The notes: generated by a model from the letters alone, not told the origin. A stretch of 60,075 nucleotides of DNA from an uncultured Stenotrophomonas sp. (GCA_913775725.1 CAJYNG010000026.1:1-60075); one strand, 5' to 3'. Counted from the first letter of the stretch, positions 43,267 to 52,858 are shown. Program-made: numbers and translations.

Positions 43267-44832
43267 ATGTTGGACGCCAACCTGCAGTCGCAGCTGAAGA
43301 CCTATCTGGAGCGCGTGACCCGCCCGATCCAGATCACCGCGCACGCCGACGAGGGCGCCAAGTCGCAGGAAATGCTGGAACTGCTGCAGACCCTGGACAG
43401 CCTGTCGGACAAGATCTCGCTGCAGGTACTGCGCGATGGCCAGGGCCGCGTGCCGTCGTTCGATCTGGGCACGCCGGGCCAGGACATCCACCTGACCTTC
43501 GCCGGCCTGCCGATGGGCCACGAGTTCACCTCGCTGGTGCTGGCGCTGCTGCAGGTGGGCGGTCATCCGTCCAAGGCCACCGCCGAGCTGATCGAACAGG
43601 TGCAGAACCTGGAAGGCGAGTACAAGTTCGAAACCTACTTCTCGCTGTCCTGCCAGAACTGTCCGGACGTGGTGCAGGCGCTGAACCTGGCCGCGGTGCT
43701 CAACCCGCGCATCCAGCACGTGGCCATCGACGGTGCCCTGTTCCAGGACGAAGTCGAGAAGCGCGAGATCATGTCGGTGCCGACCGTGTACCTCAACGGT
43801 GAAGTCTTCGACCAGGGCCGCATGACCCTCGAGCAGATCGTGGCCAAGCTGGATACCAATGCCGGCAAGCGCGATGCCGAGAAGATCGCCGCCAAGGACG
43901 CTTTCGACGTGCTGGTAGTGGGCGGTGGCCCGGCCGGCGCGGCAGCAGCGATCTACGCCGCACGCAAGGGCATCCGTACCGGCATCGCCGCCGAGCGTTT
44001 CGGTGGCCAGGTGCTGGACACCATGGCGATCGAGAACTTCATTTCGGTGAAGGAGACCGAAGGCCCGAAGCTGGCCACGGCGCTGGAACAGCACGTGCGC
44101 GAGTACGAGGTGGACATCATGAATCTGCAGCGCGCCAGCGCGCTGGTGCCGGCCGGTGAAGACGGCCTGGTGCAGGTGCAGCTGGAAAACGGCGCAGTGC
44201 TGAAGTCGCGTTCGGTGATCCTGTCCACCGGCGCGCGCTGGCGGCAGATGAACGTGCCGGGCGAAGACCAGTACCGCAACAAGGGCGTGGCCTACTGCCC
44301 GCATTGCGATGGTCCGCTGTTCAAGGGCAAGCGCGTGGCGGTGATCGGCGGTGGCAACTCCGGCGTGGAAGCGGCCATCGACCTGGCCGGCGTCGTCGCC
44401 CAGGTGACCCTGATCGAATTCGACAGCCAGCTGCGCGCCGATGCCGTTCTGCAGCGCAAGCTGCACAGCCTGCCGAACGTCAAGGTGATCACCAGCGCGT
44501 TGACCACCGAGGTGGTCGGCGATGGCGAAAAGGTCACCGGCCTGCGCTACAAGGACCGCACCACCGACGCGTCGCACGACCTGGCGCTGGAAGGCATCTT
44601 CGTGCAGATCGGCCTGCTGCCGAACACCGATTGGCTCAAGGGCACGGTCGAGCTGTCGCCGCGTGGCGAGATCATCGTCGACGCCAAGGGCCAGACCAGC
44701 ATCCCGGGCGTGTTCGCCGCCGGTGACGTGACCACCGTGCCGTACAAGCAGATCGTCATCGCCGTGGGCGAGGGGGCCAAGGCCTCGCTGGCGGCCTTCG
44801 ATCACCTGATCCGCACCTCGGCGCCAGCCTGA
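43267..44832 (+). CDS. ahpF: Alkyl hydroperoxide reductase, flavoprotein subunit
   Basis: 521 residues. N-terminal double-thioredoxin domain with SCQNC (C129, C132), FAD-binding GGGPAG at 219-224, redox-active CPHC (C344, C347), NAD-binding [15 protein letters not shown] near 358, and [12 protein letters not shown] at the C-terminus. Passes electrons from NADH to AhpC. Its own spacer after ahpC may hold a separate promoter. A strong bidirectional hairpin follows. Confidence 0.98.
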   Translation: MLDANLQSQLKTYLERVTRPIQITAHADEGAKSQEMLELLQTLDSLSDKISLQVLRDGQGRVPSFDLGTPGQDIHLTFAGLPMGHEFTSLVLALLQVGGHPSKATAELIEQVQNLEGEYKFETYFSLSCQNCPDVVQALNLAAVLNPRIQHVAIDGALFQDEVEKREIMSVPTVYLNGEVFDQGRMTLEQIVAKLDTNAGKRDAEKIAAKDAFDVLVVGGGPAGAAAAIYAARKGIRTGIAAERFGGQVLDTMAIENFISVKETEGPKLATALEQHVREYEVDIMNLQRASALVPAGEDGLVQVQLENGAVLKSRSVILSTGARWRQMNVPGEDQYRNKGVAYCPHCDGPLFKGKRVAVIGGGNSGVEAAIDLAGVVAQVTLIEFDSQLRADAVLQRKLHSLPNVKVITSALTTEVVGDGEKVTGLRYKDRTTDASHDLALEGIFVQIGLLPNTDWLKGTVELSPRGEIIVDAKGQTSIPGVFAAGDVTTVPYKQIVIAVGEGAKASLAAFDHLIRTSAPA

Positions 44833-44851
44833 TCGCCAGGCGCCGCACATG

Positions 44852-44887
44852 AAAACGCCGCCATTCCCTGAGGGATGGCGGCGTTTT
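44852..44887. terminator. Bidirectional terminator between ahpF and sstT
   Basis: 13 bp stem AAAACGCCGCCAT/ATGGCGGCGTTTT, with A-run and T-run on the two sides, so it can stop both convergent genes. Confidence 0.85.
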
Positions 44888-44910
44888 CATTGCCGGCGGT
44901 AACGCCGCGA

Positions 44911-46122
44911 TCAGGCGCCGCGTTGTTCCATTGCCTGGCACGCTGCAGCGGTGAACAGCACGTCGGTGGAGGAGTTCAGCGCGGTTTCCGCCGAGTCCTG
45001 CAGCACGCCGATAATGAAACCGACCGCCACCACTTGCATGGCGATCTCGCTGGGGATGCCGAACAGGCTGCAGGCCAGCGGAATCAGCAGCAGCGAGCCG
45101 CCGGCCACGCCTGATGCGCCACAAGCGCAAACCGCCGCCACCACGCTGAGCAGCACCGCGGTCGGTAGGTCCACCGGGATACCCAGGGTGTGCACGGCGG
45201 CCAGGGTCAGCACGGTGATGGTGATCGCCGCGCCGGCCATGTTGATGGTCGCGCCCAGCGGGATCGACACCGAATAGGTATCCTCATGCAGGCCGAGTTT
45301 TTCCGACAGCGCCAGGTTGACCGGGATGTTGGCCGCCGAGCTGCGGGTGAAGAACGCGGTGATGCCGCTCTCGCGCAGGCACAGCAAGGTCAGCGGGTAG
45401 GGGTTGCGGCGGATCTTCCAGAACACGATCAGCGGGTTCATCACCAGCGCCACGAACAGCATGCAGCCGATCAGCACGCCGAGCAGGTGCAGATAGCCGA
45501 GCAGCGCGTCCAGGCCCGATTGCGCCAGGGTGGCGCTGACCAGGCCGAAGATACCCAGCGGGGCGAAGCGGATCACCACGCGCACGATCAGGGTCACGCC
45601 GTTGGACAGGTCCTCGACCACGGTGCGGGTGGTGTCGTTGGCATGGCGCAGGGCCACGCCCAGGCCGATGGCCCAGGTCAGCACGCCGATGAAGTTGGCG
45701 TTGAGCAGCGCGTTGACCGGGTTGTCCACGGCGCTGAGCAGCAGGTTCTGCAACACCTCGCCGATACCGCCGGGGGCGCTCAGCGTGGCGTCGCTGGCGC
45801 TCAGTGCCAGGTTGGACGGGAACAGCATGCTTGCCGTCACGGCCACCACCGCTGCGGCGAAGGTGCCCAGCAGGTACAGCCAGAGGATCGGGCGGATGTG
45901 GGTTTCCTGGCCATGGCGGTGGTTGGCGATCGAAGCCATCACCAGGATGAACACCAGCACCGGCGCCACGGCCTTCAGGGCGCTGACGAAGACCTTGCCG
46001 AGGAACGCCAGGTCGCGGGCCACGGCCGGGGCGAGCAGGGCGAGGAGAATGCCGGCCACCAGGCCGATGCAGATCTGCGTCACCAGGCCGGTGCGGTTGA
46101 TGAGGCGGAGGATGGGGGTCAT
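44911..46122 (-). CDS. sstT: Serine/threonine:sodium symporter SstT
   Basis: 403 residues, DAACS family. About nine membrane segments. [38 protein letters not shown] near 50-88, [19 protein letters not shown] near 267 and [31 protein letters not shown] near 295 are the SstT signature loops; [16 protein letters not shown] lies at the C-terminus. Takes up serine and threonine with sodium. The gene sits at the point where the window changes from Stenotrophomonas-like to Pseudomonas-like. I cannot say by eye to which side it belongs. Confidence 0.94.
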   Translation of the reverse strand: MTPILRLINRTGLVTQICIGLVAGILLALLAPAVARDLAFLGKVFVSALKAVAPVLVFILVMASIANHRHGQETHIRPILWLYLLGTFAAAVVAVTASMLFPSNLALSASDATLSAPGGIGEVLQNLLLSAVDNPVNALLNANFIGVLTWAIGLGVALRHANDTTRTVVEDLSNGVTLIVRVVIRFAPLGIFGLVSATLAQSGLDALLGYLHLLGVLIGCMLFVALVMNPLIVFWKIRRNPYPLTLLCLRESGITAFFTRSSAANIPVNLALSEKLGLHEDTYSVSIPLGATINMAGAAITITVLTLAAVHTLGIPVDLPTAVLLSVVAAVCACGASGVAGGSLLLIPLACSLFGIPSEIAMQVVAVGFIIGVLQDSAETALNSSTDVLFTAAACQAMEQRGA

Positions 46123-46218
46123 GTGCAGCGCAATCCAGTTACGTGAAAGCGCGCGACTTTATCACAGACCCGCAGGGCATATCGTGGCAACGGGCCTGTC
46201 CCGCGATCACCGGCCGAT
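46123..46218. other. Spacer at the probable genome-type junction
   Basis: The 96 bases between sstT and the nhaR-like gene. The right part (GGCAACGGGCCTGTCCCGCGATCACC, split here as GGCAACGGGCCTG and TCCCGCGATCACC) is the style of P. putida intergenic sequence. No repeat, tRNA or attachment core is visible. Confidence 0.45.
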
Positions 46219-47112
46219 CTACCAGTGAAACAACTCCCGCCGCGCGCCCTCGGTGATCGCCAGGATCCCCGGGTGCTTGACCTTGCGCTCTACCGAAATG
46301 GCGTAGAACGACTCGTTCACCGCCTCGGTCTGGCCGATCAGCCTCACGCCGTACTGGCGGCAGACCTCCTCGGCGATCACGCTGGGGGCGACGAAGATGC
46401 CGCTGCCCGACTGGCCGAAGGCCTGCATCAGCGCGCTGTCGTCGAACTCGCCGACGATGCGCGGCTGCACCTGCTGCTCGGCCAGCCAGCGCAGCAGCCG
46501 GCTACGCACCACGGTCTCCTGGCCGGGGATCAGCAACGGTGCGTCGTCCAGGCAGGCGGGGAAGGGCCGGTCGAGGCGATCGGCCAGCGTGGGCGTGGCG
46601 AAGAAGCTCAGGCCGCATTCGCCGAGTTTCTGGCTGTAGCCCTTGATGTCCAGGTGGCTGGGCATGGGGCTATCGGAGATCACCAGGTCCAGGCGCTGGA
46701 TCGCCAGGTCCGCCAGCAACCGTTCGAGCTTGTCCTCGCGGCAGCTGATGCGCAGCACCTCGTCCAGCTCCATGGTCGGCGCCAGCAGGCGGTAGACGAT
46801 GGACTTGGGCACCACGTCGGCCACTCCCACGCGAAACAGGATCTGCTCCTGCGGCCCGGCCCGCAGCATGGCCTCCAGTTCGCCGCCGATCTGGAACATC
46901 TGTTCAGCGTAGACCAGCGCCTGGCGCCCGGTCTCGGTCAGCTCCAGCTGGCGGCCGACGCGCTGGAACAGCTCGAGGTTCCAGGTCTGCTCAAACAGGC
47001 TGATCTGACCGCTGATGGTCTGCGGGGTGAGGTTCAACTGCTCGCTGGCGCGGGCGATGCTGCCGGTCTTGGCCACGGCCCAGAAATAGTGGAGCTGGCG
47101 GTAGTTGAGCAT
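46219..47112 (-). CDS. nhaR: LysR-family regulator, NhaR-like
   Basis: 297 residues. N-terminus MLNYRQLHYFWAVAKTGSIARASEQLNLTPQTISGQISLFEQTW is that of NhaR-type regulators, which sense sodium/pH and act on antiporter genes. Effector domain from about 93, with GVADVVPKSIVYRLLAP, DLVISDSPMPSHLDIKGYSQKLGECGLSFFA. It is the first gene with clear Pseudomonas character. A second sodium gene, nhaB, lies 9 kb to the right; whether it is a target is unknown. Confidence 0.9.
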   Translation of the reverse strand: MLNYRQLHYFWAVAKTGSIARASEQLNLTPQTISGQISLFEQTWNLELFQRVGRQLELTETGRQALVYAEQMFQIGGELEAMLRAGPQEQILFRVGVADVVPKSIVYRLLAPTMELDEVLRISCREDKLERLLADLAIQRLDLVISDSPMPSHLDIKGYSQKLGECGLSFFATPTLADRLDRPFPACLDDAPLLIPGQETVVRSRLLRWLAEQQVQPRIVGEFDDSALMQAFGQSGSGIFVAPSVIAEEVCRQYGVRLIGQTEAVNESFYAISVERKVKHPGILAITEGARRELFHW

Positions 47113-47244
47113 GGCCTTTCTCGGTTCGGGAAAACCGAAGTATACACGCTGAAAAAACGAATTTTCCGGATGTTTCAGCCCCTCTAGAATGCCATTCCAT
47201 CAGGCGCATGACGCGCCGCCCGGCATTCGACAAGCGAGGACCCC

Positions 47245-47484
47245 ATGCTACAACTCAAATCCATTGGTACACCGCTGGTGCTGGCACTGGCCCTGCTCGC
47301 CATGTCCGGTTGCGACCAGGCCGAGAAATCCGCCCAGCAGATGCTCGACCAGGCCGCCGAAACCGCCAAGCAGGCCATCGACAAGACCAACGACGCCGCC
47401 CAGCAGGCCCTGAGCGACGCCATCGGCGGCGATGCCGAGAAGGCCAAGGCCGAAGACGACAAGAAAGACACCCAGGACATCTGA
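47245..47484 (+). CDS. Small helical lipoprotein
   Basis: 79 residues. Lipobox AMSGC (cysteine near 23) followed by an amphipathic, alanine/lysine-rich helix (QAEKSAQQMLDQAAETAKQAIDKTNDAAQQAL) and an acidic end. It resembles small envelope lipoproteins of Pseudomonas. Preceded by GCGAGGA. It sits 15 bases before the TerC gene and may be co-transcribed. Function unknown. Confidence 0.8.
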   Translation: MLQLKSIGTPLVLALALLAMSGCDQAEKSAQQMLDQAAETAKQAIDKTNDAAQQALSDAIGGDAEKAKAEDDKKDTQDI

Positions 47485-47499
47485 GAGCAGGACTGACCA

Positions 47500-48255
47500 A
47501 TGGAATATTTGCTGGAACTCGCCGCAAGCCCCACCGCCTGGGTTGCCCTCGCCACCCTGGTGGCCATGGAGGTCGTGCTTGGCATCGACAACCTGATCTT
47601 CATCTCCATCCTCACCAACAAGCTGCCTGAGCAATACCGCTCCAAGGCACGCCGTATCGGTATCAGCATGGCCCTGGTCATGCGCCTGGCGCTGCTCAGT
47701 ACCGTGGCCTGGATCGTTCAGCTGACGGAGCCTGTGGTCGAGGTGTTCGGCCACACATTCTCGTGGAAGGACATGATCCTCATCGCCGGTGGCCTGTTCC
47801 TGCTGTGGAAGGCGACCAAGGAGATCCATGAAAGCGTCGACCCTCACGGCGCCAAGGAAGAGTCCAAGGTTGGCAGCACCGTGACCATCGGCTTCACCGC
47901 GGCGATTTTCCAGATACTGCTGCTGGACATCGTCTTCTCGATCGACAGCATCATCACCGCCGTGGGCATGACCGAGCACCTGCCGATCATGATCATCGCC
48001 GTGATCAGCGCCGTCATCGTGATGCTGGTAGCCGCCGACCCGCTGGCCAAGTTCATCAACGACAACCCGACCGTGGTGATGCTGGCCCTGGGCTTCCTGA
48101 TCATGATCGGCATGACCCTGATCGCCGAAGGTTTCGGCGCACATGTGCCGAAAGGTTATGTGTATGCGGCCATGGCGTTCTCCACGGCGATCGAGATCCT
48201 CAACATCCTGGCGCGTCGGGCACGCTTGAAGCGTGAGGCGGCCGAGGGCAACTGA
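47500..48255 (+). CDS. TerC-family integral membrane protein
   Basis: 251 residues with seven membrane helices. The two TerC acidic signatures are present: [16 protein letters not shown] near 26-41 and [18 protein letters not shown] near 144-161, whose glutamate and aspartates are thought to handle metal ions. The family includes tellurite-resistance TerC and manganese exporters such as Alx/MeeF; with no ter genes nearby a metal-export role is more likely (inference). A hairpin terminator follows. Confidence 0.92.
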   Translation: MEYLLELAASPTAWVALATLVAMEVVLGIDNLIFISILTNKLPEQYRSKARRIGISMALVMRLALLSTVAWIVQLTEPVVEVFGHTFSWKDMILIAGGLFLLWKATKEIHESVDPHGAKEESKVGSTVTIGFTAAIFQILLLDIVFSIDSIITAVGMTEHLPIMIIAVISAVIVMLVAADPLAKFINDNPTVVMLALGFLIMIGMTLIAEGFGAHVPKGYVYAAMAFSTAIEILNILARRARLKREAAEGN

Positions 48256-48281
48256 GCCGCAAGCTACAAATGATAATAAGC

Positions 48282-48305
48282 AAGAGGGAGCCTGGGCTCC
48301 CTCTT
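48282..48305 (+). terminator. Terminator after the TerC gene
   Basis: 11 bp perfect stem AAGAGGGAGCC/GGCTCCCTCTT with a very short loop, ending CTTGTCGTT; also usable by the small gene on the other strand. Confidence 0.75.
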
Positions 48306-48336
48306 GTCGTTCATGGCTCGAAGTGTGTAGATGCTG

Positions 48337-48516
48337 TCAATGAGCCCCGGCATGGCGTCGGACACGGCGCATGGGCTGGGCGTTGGCCAGTGCATGGGGT
48401 GGCAGGTGATGAGGGTGGGAATGCCGGCGCACGATGCGCAACACCCCCCAGAGCATGGCCGCCGCAACGCTGAGCCACATGCCGACCAGCATTAGAATTG
48501 CCATTGTCAGGCTCAT
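48337..48516 (-). CDS. 59-residue single-pass membrane peptide
   Basis: MSLTMAILMLVGMWLSVAAAMLWGVL forms one hydrophobic helix, followed by a basic, histidine-rich tail (RIVRRHSHPHHLPPHALANAQPMRRVRRH). The start at 48516 is preceded by a strong AAGGAGG at 6-7 bases, the main support that it is real. Convergent with the TerC gene. Function unknown; the histidines might bind metal, given the TerC neighbour. Confidence 0.65.
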   Translation of the reverse strand: MSLTMAILMLVGMWLSVAAAMLWGVLRIVRRHSHPHHLPPHALANAQPMRRVRRHAGAH

Positions 48517-48720
48517 GTGTGCCTCCTTATCTCTGGCGAGCCAGACTCGCCATCCAGACACAGCTTTAGTCTAGCCCGTCGCCTGTGACGTTCCATTGAC
48601 CGAAGGTCTAGTCCTTGGGTTGTTTTGTTCCAAGCCCGCGCCGGGCTATACCCGCAGGCGCCAGCGTCCTATGATCGGCTTCTTGGTCGGGCGCTGCCTG
48701 CCTGACCGCGGAACAAGCGA

Positions 48721-49413
48721 GTGTCCACGTTGCAAAAGCTCTCCAAGTTTCGGGCCCTGGGCCCACGTCGCCTGCTGGCCGCCTGCCTGGTGGTGGCGAC
48801 CCTTTCCGGTTGCGCAAGCTCGCCGCCGGCCGTGCTCAAGGGCCTGGCGCAGCGGGTCGAGATCAGCAGCGTGCCGTTCTATCGCGGCAACGCCAACCAC
48901 AGCGGCTCGATGGCCCTGGCCGCGGTGCTGTCGCAACAGGGCGCGCCGATTACCCCGGGCCTGCTCGACAAGGCGCTGGGCCTGCCCCAGGCCGCCGAAT
49001 CGCTGGATACCGGCATCCCCCGGGTTGCCCGCGAATATGGCCGGGTGGTGTACCCGCTGGACAAGCACCTGGACGCCTTGCTCGCGCAGGTGGCCGCCGG
49101 TTATCCGGTGCTGCTGCGCTACCAGGAAGGTTCGGCCTGGTGGAGCGAGACGCGCTACGCCGTGTTGATCGGCTATGACCGCTACAAGCAGCGGGTGCTG
49201 TTGCGTTCGGGCATGCATCGACGGCAGTTGATGGCCTTCGATGATTTCGAATCGGCGTGGGCCAAGGAGGGCAGTTGGGCGGTGCTGCTGCAGTCGCCAC
49301 GGCAGCTGCCGGCCGAGGTGGATCGCCAGCGCTGGTTGCGGGCGGCGGATGAGCTGGCCCGTTCAGGGCAGGAGATTGCCGCCAGGCAGGCGGTTGCCAG
49401 CCTGGGCCAGTGA
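48721..49413 (+). CDS. C39-peptidase-like lipoprotein lacking catalytic residues
   Basis: 230 residues with a GTG start. Lipobox LSGC (cysteine near 31), then a C39-like fold. Where active C39 enzymes have a QxxCGPAAL motif this protein has NANHSGSMALAAVL (about 57-70), and where the catalytic histidine would be (HxVVxxGYD) it has RYAVLIGYD. It should therefore be inactive as a peptidase. A C-terminal helical segment (LRAADELARSGQEIAARQAVASLGQ) may be a TPR half-repeat. Probably an envelope binding or scaffold protein. Confidence 0.75.
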   Translation: MSTLQKLSKFRALGPRRLLAACLVVATLSGCASSPPAVLKGLAQRVEISSVPFYRGNANHSGSMALAAVLSQQGAPITPGLLDKALGLPQAAESLDTGIPRVAREYGRVVYPLDKHLDALLAQVAAGYPVLLRYQEGSAWWSETRYAVLIGYDRYKQRVLLRSGMHRRQLMAFDDFESAWAKEGSWAVLLQSPRQLPAEVDRQRWLRAADELARSGQEIAARQAVASLGQ

Positions 49414-49493
49414 TGGCTTGGCCAGTTGCAGGACGCCGCCTGCAGTTCAAACGTGCCTCTACCGATCGAATGAGAGCATTGTCGCGAAAGGGC

Positions 49494-49895
49494 TTATTGG
49501 ATCGCCGTCTCGTGCAGGCAGCGCCACACCACCCCACGGTCGCTGCATTCGAGCAATGCCAGCGACCAGCGTGCCAGTGTCACGTCCTGCGCGCGGTGGG
49601 TTTCCTTGTAGCGCACCGCCACATTCACCCCGGCCTGCCACACCACTTGCACATCGCCGACCGTGATCTGCAGCCCGGGCCGTGTGCCTGCGGCCCCCTT
49701 GAACAACTGCTCGACCTGCTGGCGGCCCACTAGCCTGCCTGTCGTGCCCACCATGCTGAAATCGTCGGCGAACACCGCCATCAGGCCGCCGAGCACCGAC
49801 TGGGTCTCGGCCGCCGACCGAGTGAAGATCATCTGGATCAGTTCGTGGACGTGATGAATGCTGCGTTCGGCGCGGGCAATCGCGTGTTCAGGCAT
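49494..49895 (-). CDS. SnoaL/DUF4440-like protein
   Basis: 133 residues with an NTF2-like cone pattern: ERSIHHVHELIQMIFTRSA..., LMAVFADDFSMVGTTGRLVGRQQVEQLFKGAAGTRPGLQITVGDVQVVWQAG and ARWSLALLECSDRGVVWRCLHETAIQ. The family includes small isomerases and binding proteins. It overlaps the MFS gene upstream by 8 bases, so they share an operon under the divergent LysR regulator. Confidence 0.7.
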   Translation of the reverse strand: MPEHAIARAERSIHHVHELIQMIFTRSAAETQSVLGGLMAVFADDFSMVGTTGRLVGRQQVEQLFKGAAGTRPGLQITVGDVQVVWQAGVNVAVRYKETHRAQDVTLARWSLALLECSDRGVVWRCLHETAIQ

Positions 49896-51243
49896 GGGCG
49901 TGGTTCTCCTTGGGCAGTGTGTTCAGTACCAACAATGGCAGCAGCCCCAGCAGCGCGGCCAGAGCAAAGGTCAGGCGATAGGCCGAAGACGCGTCCAGGT
50001 CCACCAGCAGCAGGTTGAAGATCATCAGCAGCAAGGCTGCGCCGACGCTGAAGGCCATCTGTCGATTGAGGTTCCACAGTACGCTGGCCTGCTGCATCCG
50101 CTCGCCGCTGAAATCGAGCAGCGCGGTCGTCTGGGCGGTGTTGGCGCCGACGCCGCCGCCGATACCCATGAGGCCGTAGGCCGCGACCAGCGCGGCGCTA
50201 TCCGTCGACGTGGCGACCCATATCAGCAGGCTGATACCCAGGCTGTGCAGAAGCAGGCCGAGCAGCAGCAGGCGGACGGCACCGACGCGGTTGTACAGGC
50301 GGCCGGTCACCAGCATGGCGGCCAAGGCTCCGGTGGCATAGACCAGCATGAACAGGCCGGTGGCCTGGGCGCTCAGTTTCAACACGTCCTGCAGGTAGAA
50401 GATGTTCAGCAGGTTGACCCCAGTGAACACACCGGGGATCGCATGGTAGACCTGCATCGAGACCCGCAGACGAGGGCTGCCGAGCAGCTTGAGTTCGACG
50501 ATGCCGCCGGCCGAGCGTCGGTAGTGGGCGCGGTACAGCAGGGCGCAGGACACGCTGGCCAGCAGGCAGGCGATGGTCAGCGCGAGGCCATGGCCAGCGC
50601 CGTACAGCGACAGACCCAGCAGCAGGCCGGCGAGGGTGGCGCTGACCAGCAGCAATCCCTTGAAGTCCGGGCGGGAGGCTGTCGGGCCGGGCGTCTGGTC
50701 AATCCAGGCCCAGGCCAGCGCCGCCGTCAGCAGGGCCAGCGGAATGTTGCAGTGGAAGACCCACGGCCAGCGGCCATGGTCGACGATCATCCCGCCGAGG
50801 GTCGGCGACAGCGCCGGCGCCAGTAGCGCCACGGCCATCACCAGGGTGGACACGCGGGCGCGCTCCGGGCCCTGGAACCGCTCGAAGGTCAGCGCTTGCC
50901 CCACAGGGATCAGCAGGCCACCGGCCATCCCCTGGAGCAGACGCCAGGCGATCAGCGCGGCGAAGCTTGCGGCTTCCCCACAGCCCCAAACTGCCACGCT
51001 GAACCCCAGCATCGCGGCGCACAGCAGGCGCCGCGCGCCCCAGTGGTTCGCCAGCCAGGTGCTCACCGGCACGGCCAGGGTCAGCCCGAGCATGTAGGCG
51101 TTGCCGACCCAGGCGCTGCTGGCATTGCCAATGGCGAACTGGTCCGTGATCCGCGGCAACGCCACGGTCGGCATGAACAGGTTGATGCAGTCGATGAAGA
51201 AGCCCATCAGGAAGATCGTTGCCACGCGATATCGGTACGTCAT
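49888..51243 (-). CDS. MFS exporter, DHA2-like
   Basis: 451 residues with about 14 membrane segments. Start MTYRYRVATIFLMGFFIDCINLFMPTVALPRITDQFAIG, motif A region LANHWGARRLLCAAMLG near 64, motif C-like ALLAPALSPTLGGMIVDHGRWPWVF near 128. Probably a drug or metabolite exporter. It diverges from a LysR gene across 90 bases and overlaps the SnoaL-like gene downstream, a typical LysR-controlled efflux unit. Confidence 0.9.
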   Translation of the reverse strand: MTYRYRVATIFLMGFFIDCINLFMPTVALPRITDQFAIGNASSAWVGNAYMLGLTLAVPVSTWLANHWGARRLLCAAMLGFSVAVWGCGEAASFAALIAWRLLQGMAGGLLIPVGQALTFERFQGPERARVSTLVMAVALLAPALSPTLGGMIVDHGRWPWVFHCNIPLALLTAALAWAWIDQTPGPTASRPDFKGLLLVSATLAGLLLGLSLYGAGHGLALTIACLLASVSCALLYRAHYRRSAGGIVELKLLGSPRLRVSMQVYHAIPGVFTGVNLLNIFYLQDVLKLSAQATGLFMLVYATGALAAMLVTGRLYNRVGAVRLLLLGLLLHSLGISLLIWVATSTDSAALVAAYGLMGIGGGVGANTAQTTALLDFSGERMQQASVLWNLNRQMAFSVGAALLLMIFNLLLVDLDASSAYRLTFALAALLGLLPLLVLNTLPKENHAHA

Positions 51244-51333
51244 TGCCACTCCTTTTCGGCGCGCAGCGTAGGTGCCGTGGACTGTCCCCGTCGATATCGC
51301 TACCCTTGAAACTCTGTTTGATGGAAGTGAACA

Positions 51334-52236
51334 ATGCCGCGCACGGCCCTCCACACCCAGCTCAACCGGGTGCAGACGTTTCTGGCGGTGGTCGATTTCG
51401 GCTCCTTTACCAAGGCGGCGGACTTTCTCGGCATCAGCAAAGCCATGGCCAGCCAGCACGTCAAGGCGCTGGAGCAGGCCCTGGGAGTGACGCTGCTGGC
51501 GCGCAGCACCCGTTCCATCGCCCTGACCGAAACCGGCCAAGGTTTCTACGAAGACTTCAAGGTGATCGTCAGCGATGTCGAAGGCGCCTTCGACAGTGTG
51601 CTGCGCCGGCACAATGGCGTATCAGGCCGACTGCGCATCAGTACCACCGGGGAGTACGGCGAGCGCTTCATCCTGCCGCTGATCCCGGTGTTCGCCGAGC
51701 GCTACCCAGCGTTGTCGATCAGCTACGAGACCGACTCGTCGCTGAGCGACCTGATTGCCGAACGGCTCGACCTGGTGGTGCGCCTCGGTGCCCTGATGGA
51801 CTCGAACCTGCGCAGTCGCAAGCTGGCTGACTACGATATTCTGCTGGTGGCCTCACCGCCCTTTCTCGCTCGCCATGCCATCACCGAGCCTGCCGACCTT
51901 GCGCAGGTACCCTGGATCGCCAATAGCAACCTGCGCAGCCCGACCAGTTGGACCTTGCACGCAACGCGCAGTGGCAGTGCGAGCGTGGTGGGCAAGGCGG
52001 TCTACCAGTCCAATGCGTCCCACGCCATCCGGGCGATGGCCTGCGCCGCGCTGGGCGTGGCAGTGCTGCCTGCCTGGCTGGTCGAGGAGGATCTGGACGC
52101 CGGCAGGTTGCGGCGCGTGTTGCCGGACTACAGCCTGCCGGCGCAGCCCATCAGCGTCGTCTACCCGAACAGCAGCCATGTGCCGCACAAGACCCGGGTG
52201 TTCATCGACTTCCTGTGCGAGCACCTGGGGCGCTAG
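51334..52236 (+). CDS. LysR-family regulator of the divergent MFS unit
   Basis: 300 residues. HTH: NRVQTFLAVVDFGSFTKAADFLGISKAMASQHVKALEQALGVTLLARSTRSIALTETG. Effector domain with LRISTTGEYGERFILPLIPVFAERYPALSISYE, and AMACAALGVAVLPAWLVEEDL near 230. CrgA-like subgroup by pattern. It ends one base before the stop of the TetR gene on the other strand. Confidence 0.92.
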   Translation: MPRTALHTQLNRVQTFLAVVDFGSFTKAADFLGISKAMASQHVKALEQALGVTLLARSTRSIALTETGQGFYEDFKVIVSDVEGAFDSVLRRHNGVSGRLRISTTGEYGERFILPLIPVFAERYPALSISYETDSSLSDLIAERLDLVVRLGALMDSNLRSRKLADYDILLVASPPFLARHAITEPADLAQVPWIANSNLRSPTSWTLHATRSGSASVVGKAVYQSNASHAIRAMACAALGVAVLPAWLVEEDLDAGRLRRVLPDYSLPAQPISVVYPNSSHVPHKTRVFIDFLCEHLGR

Positions 52237-52237
52237 T

Positions 52238-52858
52238 TCATGGCTCCAGGCCGATACCGCGCAGGATGACGCCGGTGACGGTCTGCACCGCTTGCTCGAA
52301 CGCCACGTCGGACAGCGACTCGCCGCCATTGAGCAGGTTGACCTGGTAGCCGAAGTCGGCGTAGTGCTGGGTCGTGGCCCAGATCATGTACAGCAGCGCA
52401 GACGGCTCCACCGGCAGGATGCGGCGTTCCTCGACCCAACTGCGGATCTTCGCTTGCTTGAGCTGCGCCCAGGGCACCAGGATTTCGTCCAGGCTGGCGC
52501 CGAGCAGCGGGGCGCCGTGGAGCATCTCCTCGGCCCAGATCTTCGAGCCCAGCGGCCTTGAGCGCGAGTGGCCCATCTTGGCGCGGATGTAGCTGGTCAG
52601 CACCACCCTGGGGTCGTCAAAGCGCTCGAAGCACAGGGCGTCCTGCTTCCACACATCCAGCAGGTCCTGCAGCACGGCGCGGTACAGCTCGTCCTTGGTG
52701 CTGAAGTAGTAGTGCAGGTTGGAGCGCGGCAGTTGCGCCAGCTCGGCGATATCGCCCATGGAGGTGGCGCCGTAGCCCTTGTCGGCGAACACCTGCTCGG
52801 CGGCTTGCAGGATCTTCTCGACGTTGCGCCGGCGGATCTCGATCTTGTGGTTGGCCAT
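52238..52858 (-). CDS. TetR-family regulator, RutR-like
   Basis: 206 residues. TetR HTH: NVEKILQAAEQVFADKGYGATSMGDIAELAQLPRSNLHYYFSTKDELYRAV. The C-terminal domain has RPLGSKIWAEEMLHGAP and VEPSALLYMIWATTQHYADFGYQV, the pattern of RutR/YcdC-type regulators that respond to pyrimidines or related bases. The ATG at 52858 is taken as start. No rut or pyd genes are in view. Next to it on the other strand is the remnant of a hydrolase gene. Confidence 0.85.
   Translation of the reverse strand: MANHKIEIRRRNVEKILQAAEQVFADKGYGATSMGDIAELAQLPRSNLHYYFSTKDELYRAVLQDLLDVWKQDALCFERFDDPRVVLTSYIRAKMGHSRSRPLGSKIWAEEMLHGAPLLGASLDEILVPWAQLKQAKIRSWVEERRILPVEPSALLYMIWATTQHYADFGYQVNLLNGGESLSDVAFEQAVQTVTGVILRGIGLEP

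Noticed and set aside
44890-46218. Genomic island or prophage insertion as cause of the lineage switch
   Set aside because: No integrase, transposase, tRNA target, direct repeats or phage genes near the join, and the sequence to the right is made of ordinary chromosomal genes.
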